In this document: positions 44,248 to 52,246 of the stretch, piece by piece
Layout: every line of letters starts with the position of its first letter
Position numbering within the stretch: the stretch's first letter is position 1
DNA from: Acidobacteriota bacterium
GTDB lineage: Bacteria; Acidobacteriota; Thermoanaerobaculia; Multivoradales; JAHZIX01
Direction of reading: 5' to 3'
Length of the DNA stretch: 64,000 bases
Assembly: GCA_034211275.1 (NCBI GenBank)
Contig: JAXHTF010000013.1
Coordinates: 1-64,000, forward strand
Made by a program: the position numbers and the translations under genes
The notes under the pieces: generated by a model
What the model was told of the DNA's origin: nothing
The model's database searches: none
The model's input: the letters and a program-made list of their open reading frames with translations, nothing else

Positions 44248-44869
44248 CGTCTTCCTTCGTCAGGTCATAGTCGTCCGCCAGGTCCTCGATCGATTCACCG
44301 GCGCTGAAGCGGTCGTAGATCACCGCAGAGGAGATCAAGTGCTCCCGGGTGACCGGTCGGCCAAAGCCCACGTCGGGCAGGATCACGATGCGCCGCGGCC
44401 CCGCAGGGTCGTTGGTCCTGGTCACTGGATAGAGGCGAACCGGAAGGCCATTCTCGTGATCGATACGACTCAAGTACTGCTCTACCGCTTCGGGGATCTC
44501 CAGCTGACCACCACGGCCTACGTTTTCGTATTCCCCGAGGATCTTGAAGATCAGCTCTCCCTCGCGAGCGCGTAGCTGATCGCTGAGCAGCGGCCTCTCG
44601 AGTCCATACTTCTTGCGCACGTGCTCAATGCCTCGTCGGATGGTCTGGAGAGGGACCTTGAGCTCTTGGCGCAGGGCATGGATCACATAGATCTCGATCA
44701 GATTGTTGTACGACAGACGAGAGTCTCCCGACACCGGCCGGTGGATGATTGGCGGTTGTTGGTCGCGGCCTCGCACCCAGGTTCCTAGGGTGTTCTGGCT
44801 CATCCGCACATACGCTGCGACTTCCGGCAGCTGATAGCGGGGCATGTCTCGGGCGGGATTCTCGTTCAC
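44204..44869 (-). CDS. VapB45-like antitoxin with DUF433 domain
   Basis: A 221-residue protein. The N-terminal MerR-like winged helix (YQLPEVAAYVRMSQNTLGTWVRGR) resembles VapB45-type antitoxin DNA-binding domains. The C-terminal part (GRPVTREHLISSAVIYDRFSAGESIEDLADDYDLTKEDVEEAIRQQG) is a DUF433 domain, typical of such antitoxins. The start is GTG 44869: GGGAGG lies eight bases upstream. It is upstream of, and overlaps, the PIN-like toxin gene. Confidence 0.78.
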   Translation of the reverse strand: MNENPARDMPRYQLPEVAAYVRMSQNTLGTWVRGRDQQPPIIHRPVSGDSRLSYNNLIEIYVIHALRQELKVPLQTIRRGIEHVRKKYGLERPLLSDQLRAREGELIFKILGEYENVGRGGQLEIPEAVEQYLSRIDHENGLPVRLYPVTRTNDPAGPRRIVILPDVGFGRPVTREHLISSAVIYDRFSAGESIEDLADDYDLTKEDVEEAIRQQGFPHAA

Positions 44870-44889
44870 GGTAGGCGCCTCCCAACGTC

Positions 44890-44895
44890 AGTATA
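44890..44895 (-). promoter_or_regulatory. Possible -10 element of the vapBC45-like operon
   Basis: On the minus strand TATACT (44895-44890) lies about 20 bases before the GTG start, implying a short leader that still includes GGGAGG. No good -35 element is found, so this is tentative. Confidence 0.35.
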
Positions 44896-44974
44896 GCTTA
44901 GCCCTAGCCATCCACAGGGGTGGCTTGAGTCGAGCTAACTGCTGATGAACAGATGGATCTCGCGCCGTCGCCGA

Positions 44975-45151
44975 CTACTCGGGAGCTCTCTCGGATGCCT
45001 GCTCCAACCGCTCCAGCCGGCGCTCGATCTGGGCCAGCTTATGGAGGATCAGGATGTGGGTCTTCTTGGCGTCGATGCCTACGGGACTGTCGTCGCTGTG
45101 GATTTCCCGCTCCAGTGCGGCGTACTCCTCCGGCGAGATGGAGTCGCTCAT
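44975..45151 (-). CDS. Small conserved-looking 58-residue protein, hidden after the HIT gene
   Basis: A short gene of 58 codons: MSDSISPEEYAALEREI ... SPVGIDAKKTHILILHKLAQIERRLERLEQ and a short tail. It starts three bases after the HIT-protein stop, so it is clearly in the same operon. The Ser-Pro-Glu-Glu start and the amphipathic helix HKLAQIERRLERLEQ suggest a small helical, coiled-coil protein with a conserved SPVGIDAKKTH core that I recall from small proteins in other bacteria. No function is known. Confidence 0.65.
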   Translation of the reverse strand: MSDSISPEEYAALEREIHSDDSPVGIDAKKTHILILHKLAQIERRLERLEQASERAPE

Positions 45152-45154
45152 CGC

Positions 45155-45580
45155 TTAGCTCTCGTCCAGGGCGGTACGGATCTGTTCCGCCAGGGCCTGG
45201 CCTTCCGAGGCCTCCAGACTGCCCGCCGGCCACAGAATGCCCAGGCCGCCGGCTTCCATCTTGGGAATGATGTGGAAGTGCACGTGCATCACCGCCTGGT
45301 GGGCGGCGGCGCCGTTGTTCTGCAGCACGTTGTAGGCGGTGGCGCCGGTAACCTTCAGCACCGCCCGGGCGATGCGCGGCAGCACCCGCCCCACGGCCGC
45401 GGCGGAGTCGTCGCTGAGCTCGTGGAGCTGAGCCTTCCGCTCCTTGGGAATGACCAGGGCGTGGCCGCGGCTCAGGGGGCCGATATCCAGGAAGGAGAAG
45501 ACGTGCTCGTCCTCGTAGATCTTGTGGCTGGGGATCTCTCCGGAGAGGATCTTGTCGAAAATCGTCGTCGGATTGCTCAT
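45155..45580 (-). CDS. HIT-family nucleotide hydrolase
   Basis: A 141-residue cytoplasmic histidine-triad protein of the HinT type. FDKILSGEIPSHKIYEDEHVFSFLDIGPLSRGHALVIPK forms the core, and HQAVMHVHFHIIP carries the triad (His99, His101, His103). HinT enzymes hydrolyse adenosine phosphoramidates. The start is ATG 45580 with the standard N-terminus; the longer frame upstream is not family sequence. It is divergent from the propeller protein. Confidence 0.9.
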   Translation of the reverse strand: MSNPTTIFDKILSGEIPSHKIYEDEHVFSFLDIGPLSRGHALVIPKERKAQLHELSDDSAAAVGRVLPRIARAVLKVTGATAYNVLQNNGAAAHQAVMHVHFHIIPKMEAGGLGILWPAGSLEASEGQALAEQIRTALDES

Positions 45581-45878
45581 GCTGTTGATCATAGCGCTTG
45601 CGCGAGCTTTGGAGAGGGGGCTTCTGGAGGGATCCCGCTGCCGCGGTGGAAAACCCCCGGGGCCGAGGGGCTCCCGCTGGGGAAGATCAGGCCGCGAGGG
45701 CTTGTTATCTTCAATGTCCGCAGCGCTGGCCCAACTCCCTCGCTCCAAGCCACTCCGAGGACTTCGAATGATGACCGACCACCGCCGCCCCAACCTCCGA
45801 TTCCTCCGCTCCCGACTTTCGACGCCGCCCCAGAGGGCGTGGCGCACGCTACTTTGGGGGACGCCATTTTGGGGGACG

Positions 45879-47324
45879 ATGGCGACCGGCCTAGCAGCCT
45901 GTGGCGAAAGTCGAGCCGCGCTACGAACGGCCCTTTTCCGCCGAATCTTCGTTCGAAAACCTCGCCGATACCTGCATCGCCTGCGGTTTTCCGGCCTTGA
46001 TTCGGCGGAAAACTGCTCGCTCTCGCTGGCGTCTGACTTTTGCCACAGGCTGCTAGCGGTGGCCCTGCTTCTCCTCCCGGTGGCCGAGCCAGCGGCAGCC
46101 TTGCCTCAGGATCCTGAGCCGGAACGCGCCGTGACGGTCGAGTCTCCTGCCTCTCCGGAGGACGAGTCTTCGAGGGACGGGGAGGAGGCGGAGGAAGCCG
46201 GTGAGGCTCTGGAAGACGAGGATGCAGAGGACGAGGCCTTGCCACGCACCGACGCCCTGATTCCCAAGCCACCGGGCAACACGATGGTGCGCAGCACTCG
46301 TCTTTTGGTGCCCGGTGGCGGGCGCTTGGACTGGTCCGTGCAGGGGGATTGGATCGCCTACGACCGTCGGGACGCCGACGACCTCTACGACCTCTACAAG
46401 ACCTCCCCCCAAGGAGCCGGTACGGTTTGTCTCACCTGTCCGCTGCTCGAATTCCGCAATGCCCACGCCCTCAACCCTTCGTGGCACCCCTCCGGCCGGC
46501 TGCTGGTTTTCCAGGTGCAGATGCGCGCCCGCCGGCTCGACGTGACCACCACCGCCCTGACCACCCCGGAGCGCGGCCTGCACACCGAGCTGTGGACCAT
46601 CTCTGCCGACGGCAAGACCTTCTTCCAGCTCACCCGCGGCGAGCAGACCGGCGCCGGCGTCCTCGATCCCCACTTCTCCCACGAGGGCAATCGGCTGGTG
46701 TGGAGCGAGCGAGTCGCCAATCGCTCTGGCCTGTGGGGAGATTGGGTGGTGCGGGTGGCAGAGTTCGCCGAGCGCGGCGGCGTGCCGCGTCTCGGCAAGG
46801 TGCGGACCTACCGCCCGGGCAACGGCCGCGGCTTCCTGGTGGCCCACGGCTTCACTCCCGATGACCGCCAGCTGGTGCTCTCCGGCAACCTGGAGCCGGG
46901 GCAGGCCGGCACCGGTCTCGATCTCTATCTCTTCGATCTCACCACCCAAGAGCTCACCCGCCTCACCCGCACCCTCGGCGACTACGACGACCAGATGCAC
47001 TACTCCCCCGCCGGGGATTGGTTCGCCTGGGCTTCGGACCGCAACGTCCCCCCCATCCTCCGAGGCACCGGCCGCTCCGCCGCCCGCCCCATCCCCCGGG
47101 ACGTCTGGCTGATGAACGCCGATGGCAGCGGCGAGCAGCGCCTGACCTATTTCAACCCCCGCAACAGCCGCAACCCCGCCGACGGCGCCGTGGTCTCCGA
47201 CCTAGCCTGGAGCCCCCGCGGCGACCAACTCGCCGTCCACGTCGTCCGCGACTTCCAAGCCCCCCGGGAAGAGATCTACCTCATCGACCTCGACCCGGGG
47301 CTGGGGCGGGGGTTTGGGGAGTAG
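45879..47324 (+). CDS. Exported TolB-like beta-propeller (PD40) protein with palindromic insert in its signal peptide
   Basis: A 481-residue protein with PD40/WD40-like repeats: SWHPSGRLLVFQVQ, LWTISADGKTFFQLTRG, DPHFSHEGNRLVWSE, LYLFDLTTQELTRLT, YSPAGDWFAWASDR, DVWLMNADGSGEQRLTYF. This matches the C-terminal propeller of TolB or Tol-associated lipoproteins, which bind peptides or proteins in the periplasm. The start is ATG 45879. Removing the palindromic element at 45895-46056 (162 bp) yields a normal signal peptide, MATGLAVALLLLPVAEPAAA. With the element the frame stays open and adds 54 residues before the hydrophobic core. An ATG pair at 45768/45771 is an alternative start. Export of the extended form is uncertain. 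Confidence 0.75.
   Translation: MATGLAACGESRAALRTALFRRIFVRKPRRYLHRLRFSGLDSAENCSLSLASDFCHRLLAVALLLLPVAEPAAALPQDPEPERAVTVESPASPEDESSRDGEEAEEAGEALEDEDAEDEALPRTDALIPKPPGNTMVRSTRLLVPGGGRLDWSVQGDWIAYDRRDADDLYDLYKTSPQGAGTVCLTCPLLEFRNAHALNPSWHPSGRLLVFQVQMRARRLDVTTTALTTPERGLHTELWTISADGKTFFQLTRGEQTGAGVLDPHFSHEGNRLVWSERVANRSGLWGDWVVRVAEFAERGGVPRLGKVRTYRPGNGRGFLVAHGFTPDDRQLVLSGNLEPGQAGTGLDLYLFDLTTQELTRLTRTLGDYDDQMHYSPAGDWFAWASDRNVPPILRGTGRSAARPIPRDVWLMNADGSGEQRLTYFNPRNSRNPADGAVVSDLAWSPRGDQLAVHVVRDFQAPREEIYLIDLDPGLGRGFGE
45891..46056. mobile_element. Palindromic MITE-like element inserted in frame (CTAG target duplication)
   Basis: CTAG occurs at both ends (45891-45894 and 46053-46056). Inside, CAGCCTGTGGCGAAAGTC (45895-45912) faces its complement GACTTTTGCCACAGGCTG (46035-46052) with one mismatch. 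A second nested pair, TTTTCCGCCGAATC (45934-45947) and its exact complement (45999-46012), and a third 7-bp pair (45955-45961 / 45985-45991) mean that the whole unit folds into one long hairpin. Element plus one CTAG is 162 bp, exactly 54 codons, and no stop is created in the host frame. It encodes no transposase. It is most like a non-autonomous MITE or a Rickettsia palindromic element; no second copy was seen in this window. Confidence 0.8.
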
Positions 47325-47378
47325 GGATAGCGCTGGTGGAGTTGGGCCGGTTTGCCCAATTCCCATAGACGACGCTCG

Positions 47379-47969
47379 TCAGGGCTGATCGTGACTTCCC
47401 GGCGGTAGCTCGAGAAACGGACCTGTGCTGGCGCGGTAGCGGCGGGCTTCCTCGGGGCCGAAGAGCACCGCCAGATGGTTGTAGATATTGCTGCGGATCA
47501 CCGCTTCCGGGGGCTCGATGGCCTTCATTTCGACGACCTCTTCGACGCCATCGCGGAGCATCGTGAAGGCTACCGTATCTCCGATCTCCAGCATGGGTAG
47601 GAGTCTCTCCAGAACCCGTCCCGGGTTCGGGGCAAGGCGCTCCCCGTCGATGGCGACGACCTCCTCTCCCGTCCGTAGACCGGCCCGATCCGCTGGCCCG
47701 CCGGGGATCACCCCCACCAAAATCGCCCGCCGGACAGGATTCGGATCGTCTCGGTCGAAGGCTACGTGAATGCCGGCGGCGATGGAGCCTCTTTGGGAGC
47801 GCAGCTCCCGGAGCGCTGCGATGCACGGCTCGACGCCCTGCGAGCAGGCCTCGGGTCTTTCGATATAGGGCCTGGTCTGCGCGCTCGAGGTGCCAGGGGC
47901 ACTAGCCAGCAGAAGACCCAGGACCAGAATCATGAGAAGGGGGAGGAGGCGGAGGCGGTAAGGACTCAT
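47379..47969 (-). CDS. Exported PDZ-domain protein
   Basis: A 196-residue protein. The signal sequence is residues 8-30 (LPLLMILVLGLLLASAPGTSSA). One PDZ domain follows (RRAILVGVIPGGPADRAGLRTGEEVVAIDGERLAPNPGRVLERLL, residues about 80-125). There is no catalytic domain, so it is an adaptor. It is the last gene of the five-gene minus-strand operon that starts with the MoxR ATPase, and its start overlaps the previous stop by four bases. Confidence 0.78.
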   Translation of the reverse strand: MSPYRLRLLPLLMILVLGLLLASAPGTSSAQTRPYIERPEACSQGVEPCIAALRELRSQRGSIAAGIHVAFDRDDPNPVRRAILVGVIPGGPADRAGLRTGEEVVAIDGERLAPNPGRVLERLLPMLEIGDTVAFTMLRDGVEEVVEMKAIEPPEAVIRSNIYNHLAVLFGPEEARRYRASTGPFLELPPGSHDQP

Positions 47970-50395
47970 CGAAGCTCCTGAGAAGAGGCGTTGAGGGTGG
48001 GTGAAGAGATAGTGGAGTGTTGCGCAGCAGCTTGCTCGGGCAGCGCCAGCTCCAAGAGCAGCTGGCCCCCGGGGGCCAGCACACCCCGAGCGCAGGTTGC
48101 CGGGCCGGTGGCGCAGAGAGCGTACTCTCCCGGCTGCGCCTGAGGGATGGAGAGACGCAGCTCTCTATCGAGAGGCAGCTGGAGATCGCGCACCAGCACC
48201 AGGAACGAGACTTGCGCGCCGCGGTGGAGCAGGGTCAGCTGGTTCCATTCGAGGTCGCCGGAAAGGGCGGCGGCGGGAGCCAAGACCAGCTCACCGGAGG
48301 CGGTGCTCAGGTCCAGCTCGAGCGGCTCGGTGGATTCGGTCGAGGGGCTGTGACGGAGCAGCCGGAGAGGATGGCCCGGTGCCCAGACCAGAAGGCTGAG
48401 GGGGCGTGCCGGCACTTGCAGCCGGAAGCCTCCGCCCGCGGCGCTCACCGCCCGGCGCTGGCTGGCGGACAAGCCCTGATGAGGATCCGGTTGGGCGAGC
48501 ACCAGAGCGCCCGCCAGGCCACGACCCTGGGCAACGACCCGGCCGCTGATCTCCGCTTCCCGCTCCACCACCAGCCGAAGCGAGCCGGGATCGAGGCCTT
48601 CCTGGAGGCTGATCTGCCGCCAGGGGCTCTTGCCGTTTTCGTGAGCTGCCCGGATCAGCACATCCCCTGGGGTTAGGCCCTCGATCTCGAAGCGGCCTTC
48701 GTCGTCGGCCTGGTCCAGAGCTTCCCGGCGCTTTTGCTCCGGTCGCAGTCCGATGAGGGTGAGGTGTGCGTTGGCTAGAGCTTCGCCGTCCTCGTCTACC
48801 ACCTCGCCATAAAGGAGCGTGTCCGGCAGCTCGATGTCCAGCTCCGCTATCAGCTCACCTTGCGGCACCTCGACCTCCACCGGCTCGAGGGTTCGAACCC
48901 CTCGGCCACCGGGCGGCCGCAGCTCCAGCGGCCAGGTACCTTCCCGAGGGAGATAGCCTTCGAACCGCCCGTCCTCATCGAGGGGAAAGTTCAGCCGCTC
49001 CTTGCCTTGGGTCGTACCGAAAATGAGCTCCCCGGTTACGGGGTCGCCTCCTCGCCGGACGGCCCCCACCACCTCGATCACCGGAATCTCGATCCACTCC
49101 TCTTGCTCGCCGCCCCGCACCTCGACGGGGTGGTTCCACCAGGTGGCGCCGGTCTCGTCGAAGACGCGGAGTTGGTAAGTGCCGGGTTCCAGCGCGGTCG
49201 AGGTCCAGCCTTGCGCCGAGGAAGTGGCTTCAGCGACGGTTTCCAGGTAGTGGGCGGAAGGGTGAGCCCGCAGCAGGCGCAGCTGCCAGGGGCGTCCCCA
49301 CGGGTCGGCCTCTGGTTCGACCTGCACCGTGAGCCGCGTGGGCTTGGGCACCACGAGGGCGGATGGTAGCCGGGTTTCCTCCCGGGTCTGGACCAGCAGG
49401 CTGGGGACCCGGGCGGTGGACAGACCGGGGAACGTTGCGCTGAGCTCGTATTCGCCGGCCTCGACGCCTTGGAGCTGGAAGAAGCCGTTCGGTTGTGCCT
49501 GGACCTTGTGTGCCTTGGCCGCGAGGCCAGAGCCTGCCGCCGTGGTCCCTTGGGCGACGGGGGTCAGCCTGACCGTGGCCGTCGCTGCTTCTTGGCCCGC
49601 AGCTGTCGGCACCGGCTCCGCGTCGGCCGTCACCCAACCCGAAACCGATGCTCCCCAGGTCATCTGCAGGTTGCCGAGGTTGACGCTCCGACGGGGTTCC
49701 TTCTGGTCAGGCTCCAGATCGACGCTCCACAGGTAGAGGGGGATCAATCCGTCGACGGAGAGGCGAAGATCGACGGTCGTGGCGGGAAGTGCGCAGCGGA
49801 ATCGGTAACCAGCCCGTCCCTCCAAAGGAACGAGCGGACATGGCTCGGCGACGGCTACCTCGGGCTCCGTACGCCCGTCGGCCCCTGCGGCCGGCCACCG
49901 GATCCCGACTCGCAATGCCTCCGCTTGGGCTCCTGCGGGCAGAGTGACTTCTCCCGAGACGAGGACCGCTGGAAAGAGCCGCACCACGATGGGGGTGGAG
50001 GTAGCTCGGCGTACCTCCACCCGCTCACACCAATACCCGGGGCTGGAGCAATGAACCACAAACGGTCGATCCTCGGGCAGCGGGATCTCGAGGCGTCCTG
50101 GAGCGGTGAACTGTAGAGAGGGTAGATCTGGACGCGCCAGTTCCCCGTCGTCCCGGTGGCGGCTCGGGAGGAGACGGACTGTCACCGGAAGAGGCTCCGC
50201 GGGGGTAGGGCCCTCGACCACCACCTGGAGCCCGACCGTCTCCTGCTTTCGGGGCTCCTGCTCCGATTTCCCGTTCTCTGCGGCGGTCAGCGGGCCGAAG
50301 AGGAGTTGGGGGCTGAGCACGCAGATCGTGCTCACGATGGCGAGACGCAGGCGAGTTGAGATGGGGGTCAAAAGTGTTTCTTGAAAAGATTTCAA
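47966..50395 (-). CDS. Large exported carboxypeptidase-regulatory-like (beta-sandwich) protein
   Basis: An 809-residue protein with a signal-like N-terminus (LAIVSTICVLSPQLLFGPLTAAEN). It contains several Ig-like or carboxypeptidase-D regulatory domains: GFFQLQGVEAGEYELSATFPGL, WTSTALEPGTYQLRVFDETG, RFEGYLPREGTWPLELRPPG, LLYGEVVDEDGEALANAHLTLIG ... GRFEIEGLTPGDVLIRA, ISGRVVAQGRGLAGALVL. These form surface or transport-linked beta-sandwich tandem units and often bind or display proteins. The start is TTG 50395, without a clear Shine-Dalgarno; a later start inside the signal is possible. It overlaps the PDZ gene downstream by four bases. Confidence 0.72.
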   Translation of the reverse strand: MKSFQETLLTPISTRLRLAIVSTICVLSPQLLFGPLTAAENGKSEQEPRKQETVGLQVVVEGPTPAEPLPVTVRLLPSRHRDDGELARPDLPSLQFTAPGRLEIPLPEDRPFVVHCSSPGYWCERVEVRRATSTPIVVRLFPAVLVSGEVTLPAGAQAEALRVGIRWPAAGADGRTEPEVAVAEPCPLVPLEGRAGYRFRCALPATTVDLRLSVDGLIPLYLWSVDLEPDQKEPRRSVNLGNLQMTWGASVSGWVTADAEPVPTAAGQEAATATVRLTPVAQGTTAAGSGLAAKAHKVQAQPNGFFQLQGVEAGEYELSATFPGLSTARVPSLLVQTREETRLPSALVVPKPTRLTVQVEPEADPWGRPWQLRLLRAHPSAHYLETVAEATSSAQGWTSTALEPGTYQLRVFDETGATWWNHPVEVRGGEQEEWIEIPVIEVVGAVRRGGDPVTGELIFGTTQGKERLNFPLDEDGRFEGYLPREGTWPLELRPPGGRGVRTLEPVEVEVPQGELIAELDIELPDTLLYGEVVDEDGEALANAHLTLIGLRPEQKRREALDQADDEGRFEIEGLTPGDVLIRAAHENGKSPWRQISLQEGLDPGSLRLVVEREAEISGRVVAQGRGLAGALVLAQPDPHQGLSASQRRAVSAAGGGFRLQVPARPLSLLVWAPGHPLRLLRHSPSTESTEPLELDLSTASGELVLAPAAALSGDLEWNQLTLLHRGAQVSFLVLVRDLQLPLDRELRLSIPQAQPGEYALCATGPATCARGVLAPGGQLLLELALPEQAAAQHSTISSPTLNASSQELR

Positions 50396-50551
50396 GCTGG
50401 ATGGGCGTCGTCAGGGCTCTTTCCTGGAATCTCTTCAGGTTTTAGCCTAGCGTTAGTTTTGCCTTGCTGCAATATCTGGTGGATCCTGGGTGGGTTCCAG
50501 CGGAGGTGGGAGATTGGCAGGGCTGCTCTGGTGGAGTGAGGGGAAGCCTCC

Positions 50552-52180
50552 TCACCTTTCCCCCGCCCACACCAAGTCAAACCTTCCCAACCCTCGCAGC
50601 AGTGGGGCGGTGGTGTCGAGGAGGGAGCCTTCTTCGCCGCCGGCGGATTTGGCCATGGCTAGGTGGGTGGCGTCGACGCGGGGGGCGGGGAGGGCGGAGT
50701 CGTAGGCGACCCAGGTGCCGTGGATCCAGGTCTCGACCCAGGCGTGGGGGACCAGCCGGCCGGTGGGTTGACGCGCGCCCTCCGGGCGAGCGCTGCCGGT
50801 GTAGACCAGGCCCACTACGATCCGGGACGGTAGGTCGGCGGCGCGCAGCAGGGCGGCGAGGAGGAAGGCGTTTTCGGTGCAGTCGCCGTCCCGAGAGTCG
50901 AAGGTCTGACGGGCGGTGGCGAGACCGACGCCGGAGCCTCGGAAGCGGATGTTCTTGGAAACCCAGGACTGCAGATTGTGGGCGCGGCGCAGAGGGTCGT
51001 CGACGCCGTCGGTGAGCCGTTTCGCCAAGGCGCGGAGGGTCGGGTCGTCGCTCTCGAGGAGGCCCGTGGCGTCGAGATAGGTGCGCCGTTGGCCCGGGGG
51101 AGTGGCCGGGGCGGTGGGGTTGGGGCGGGGCTCCGGCGGCACTCGCACGACGAGGGTAGGTCCTTCGGGACGCTCCTCGACCCGCTGGCGTTGGTCGCTG
51201 GGGAAGAGCTCGGTCAGGGATGGGGAGCCATCATCCCTTGGTGCTAGACGATAGGCGGCGCGGCGCAGGTCCCGAGAATCGTCGAGGATGTGATCGAGGC
51301 TGACGGAGATGCGTTCGAAGGCGGAGAGGCTCTGCTCCAGCGGCGCCAGAGCTTCTTTGCGGGTCGTGCGCCGCAAGGTCACCGGTCCCAGTTGTTGCTC
51401 CATCAGCTCACCGGCGGCGTCGTAGACCTCGCGGGACTCGATCTTCAGGTCCCCAAGGGTCTGGGCGATCACCGTGGAGCCGTCCTCGCGAGTTTCGAGC
51501 CGCCGCGCCTCGATCTCCAGCAGGCGATTGCCGGCCTCGATGCTGAAGGTGGTGAAGCGGACGCTGCGGCGCTCACCGGAGAGCAGCGGCGCGATCTCCC
51601 GCTGGGCGCCGTAGGAGCCTCGGATGGCCGAATTCCACGGTACCTGCAGATCCCGCCGGCCGGCGGCGCCGCGCTGGCGCAGGCGAGCGGTGGAGCCCTG
51701 CACCTCGAGGGTGGTGACGACCTCGCCACCGCCCTGGTCGAGAGTGCTTTGGAGGGACAACGGGTTGCCCTGCAAGTTCTCGACCCACACCGTGTCGGAG
51801 CGCACCAACACCGACTCCGTCAACCCGCCGTTGAGCCGGGCGACCTCCTGCCGTAGCTCCTCGCGGGTGCGGACGGCGGGGCGGCCTGCGTGTTCCACCG
51901 GCTGGACCTCGGTGTGCAGGTAGCCGGCACGCTGACCCAGCAGCTCCACCAGGTACCAGCGCTCTTGGACCTCGACCGGCGAATCTTCAGGGCTCCCGGT
52001 CGTTGACTCTGTAGGATTTGGTGGTGCGGTCTCGCGGCTCGTGGTCGACCCTGTCTGCGCCGGATGCGCCGTCGAGATCGCGGGCATCACCCAGTTCCAG
52101 ATCAAGAGCAGCGAGGTGGCGAGGCCGAAGACGAGGAAGAGCAGGCGGGGCAGGAGCGAGGGTTGGAGGTTGGAGCGCAT
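50552..52180 (-). CDS. Membrane-anchored transglutaminase-like protein
   Basis: A 542-residue protein. One transmembrane helix near the N-terminus (LLFLVFGLATSLLLIWNWVMPAI) is followed by a long extracytoplasmic region and a C-terminal transglutaminase-like (TGM) domain. The catalytic triad is visible: Cys434 in SRDGDCTENAFLLAALLRA, His in VPHAWVETW and Asp in VAYDSALPA. Bacterial TGM proteins act as proteases or amide-forming enzymes. TGM genes often accompany MoxR ATPases, and here a MoxR gene is two genes upstream in the same operon. Confidence 0.85.
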   Translation of the reverse strand: MRSNLQPSLLPRLLFLVFGLATSLLLIWNWVMPAISTAHPAQTGSTTSRETAPPNPTESTTGSPEDSPVEVQERWYLVELLGQRAGYLHTEVQPVEHAGRPAVRTREELRQEVARLNGGLTESVLVRSDTVWVENLQGNPLSLQSTLDQGGGEVVTTLEVQGSTARLRQRGAAGRRDLQVPWNSAIRGSYGAQREIAPLLSGERRSVRFTTFSIEAGNRLLEIEARRLETREDGSTVIAQTLGDLKIESREVYDAAGELMEQQLGPVTLRRTTRKEALAPLEQSLSAFERISVSLDHILDDSRDLRRAAYRLAPRDDGSPSLTELFPSDQRQRVEERPEGPTLVVRVPPEPRPNPTAPATPPGQRRTYLDATGLLESDDPTLRALAKRLTDGVDDPLRRAHNLQSWVSKNIRFRGSGVGLATARQTFDSRDGDCTENAFLLAALLRAADLPSRIVVGLVYTGSARPEGARQPTGRLVPHAWVETWIHGTWVAYDSALPAPRVDATHLAMAKSAGGEEGSLLDTTAPLLRGLGRFDLVWAGER

Positions 52181-52246
52181 GGTGTGAGTCTTTCGGAGCG
52201 GTTGTCAGGAGAGGTTCTCGGCAGATGGGGTGCTTGGCAAGCCTTC

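Noticed and set aside
45155-45847. Longer HIT protein with an 89-residue N-terminal extension
   Set aside because: The extension has no family character and the standard HIT start is ATG 45580.
50396-50551. Sigma70 promoter TTGCAG-N17-TAGGCT upstream of the beta-sandwich gene
   Set aside because: Both hexamers match only half of the consensus, and the gene could be transcribed from the MoxR promoter.
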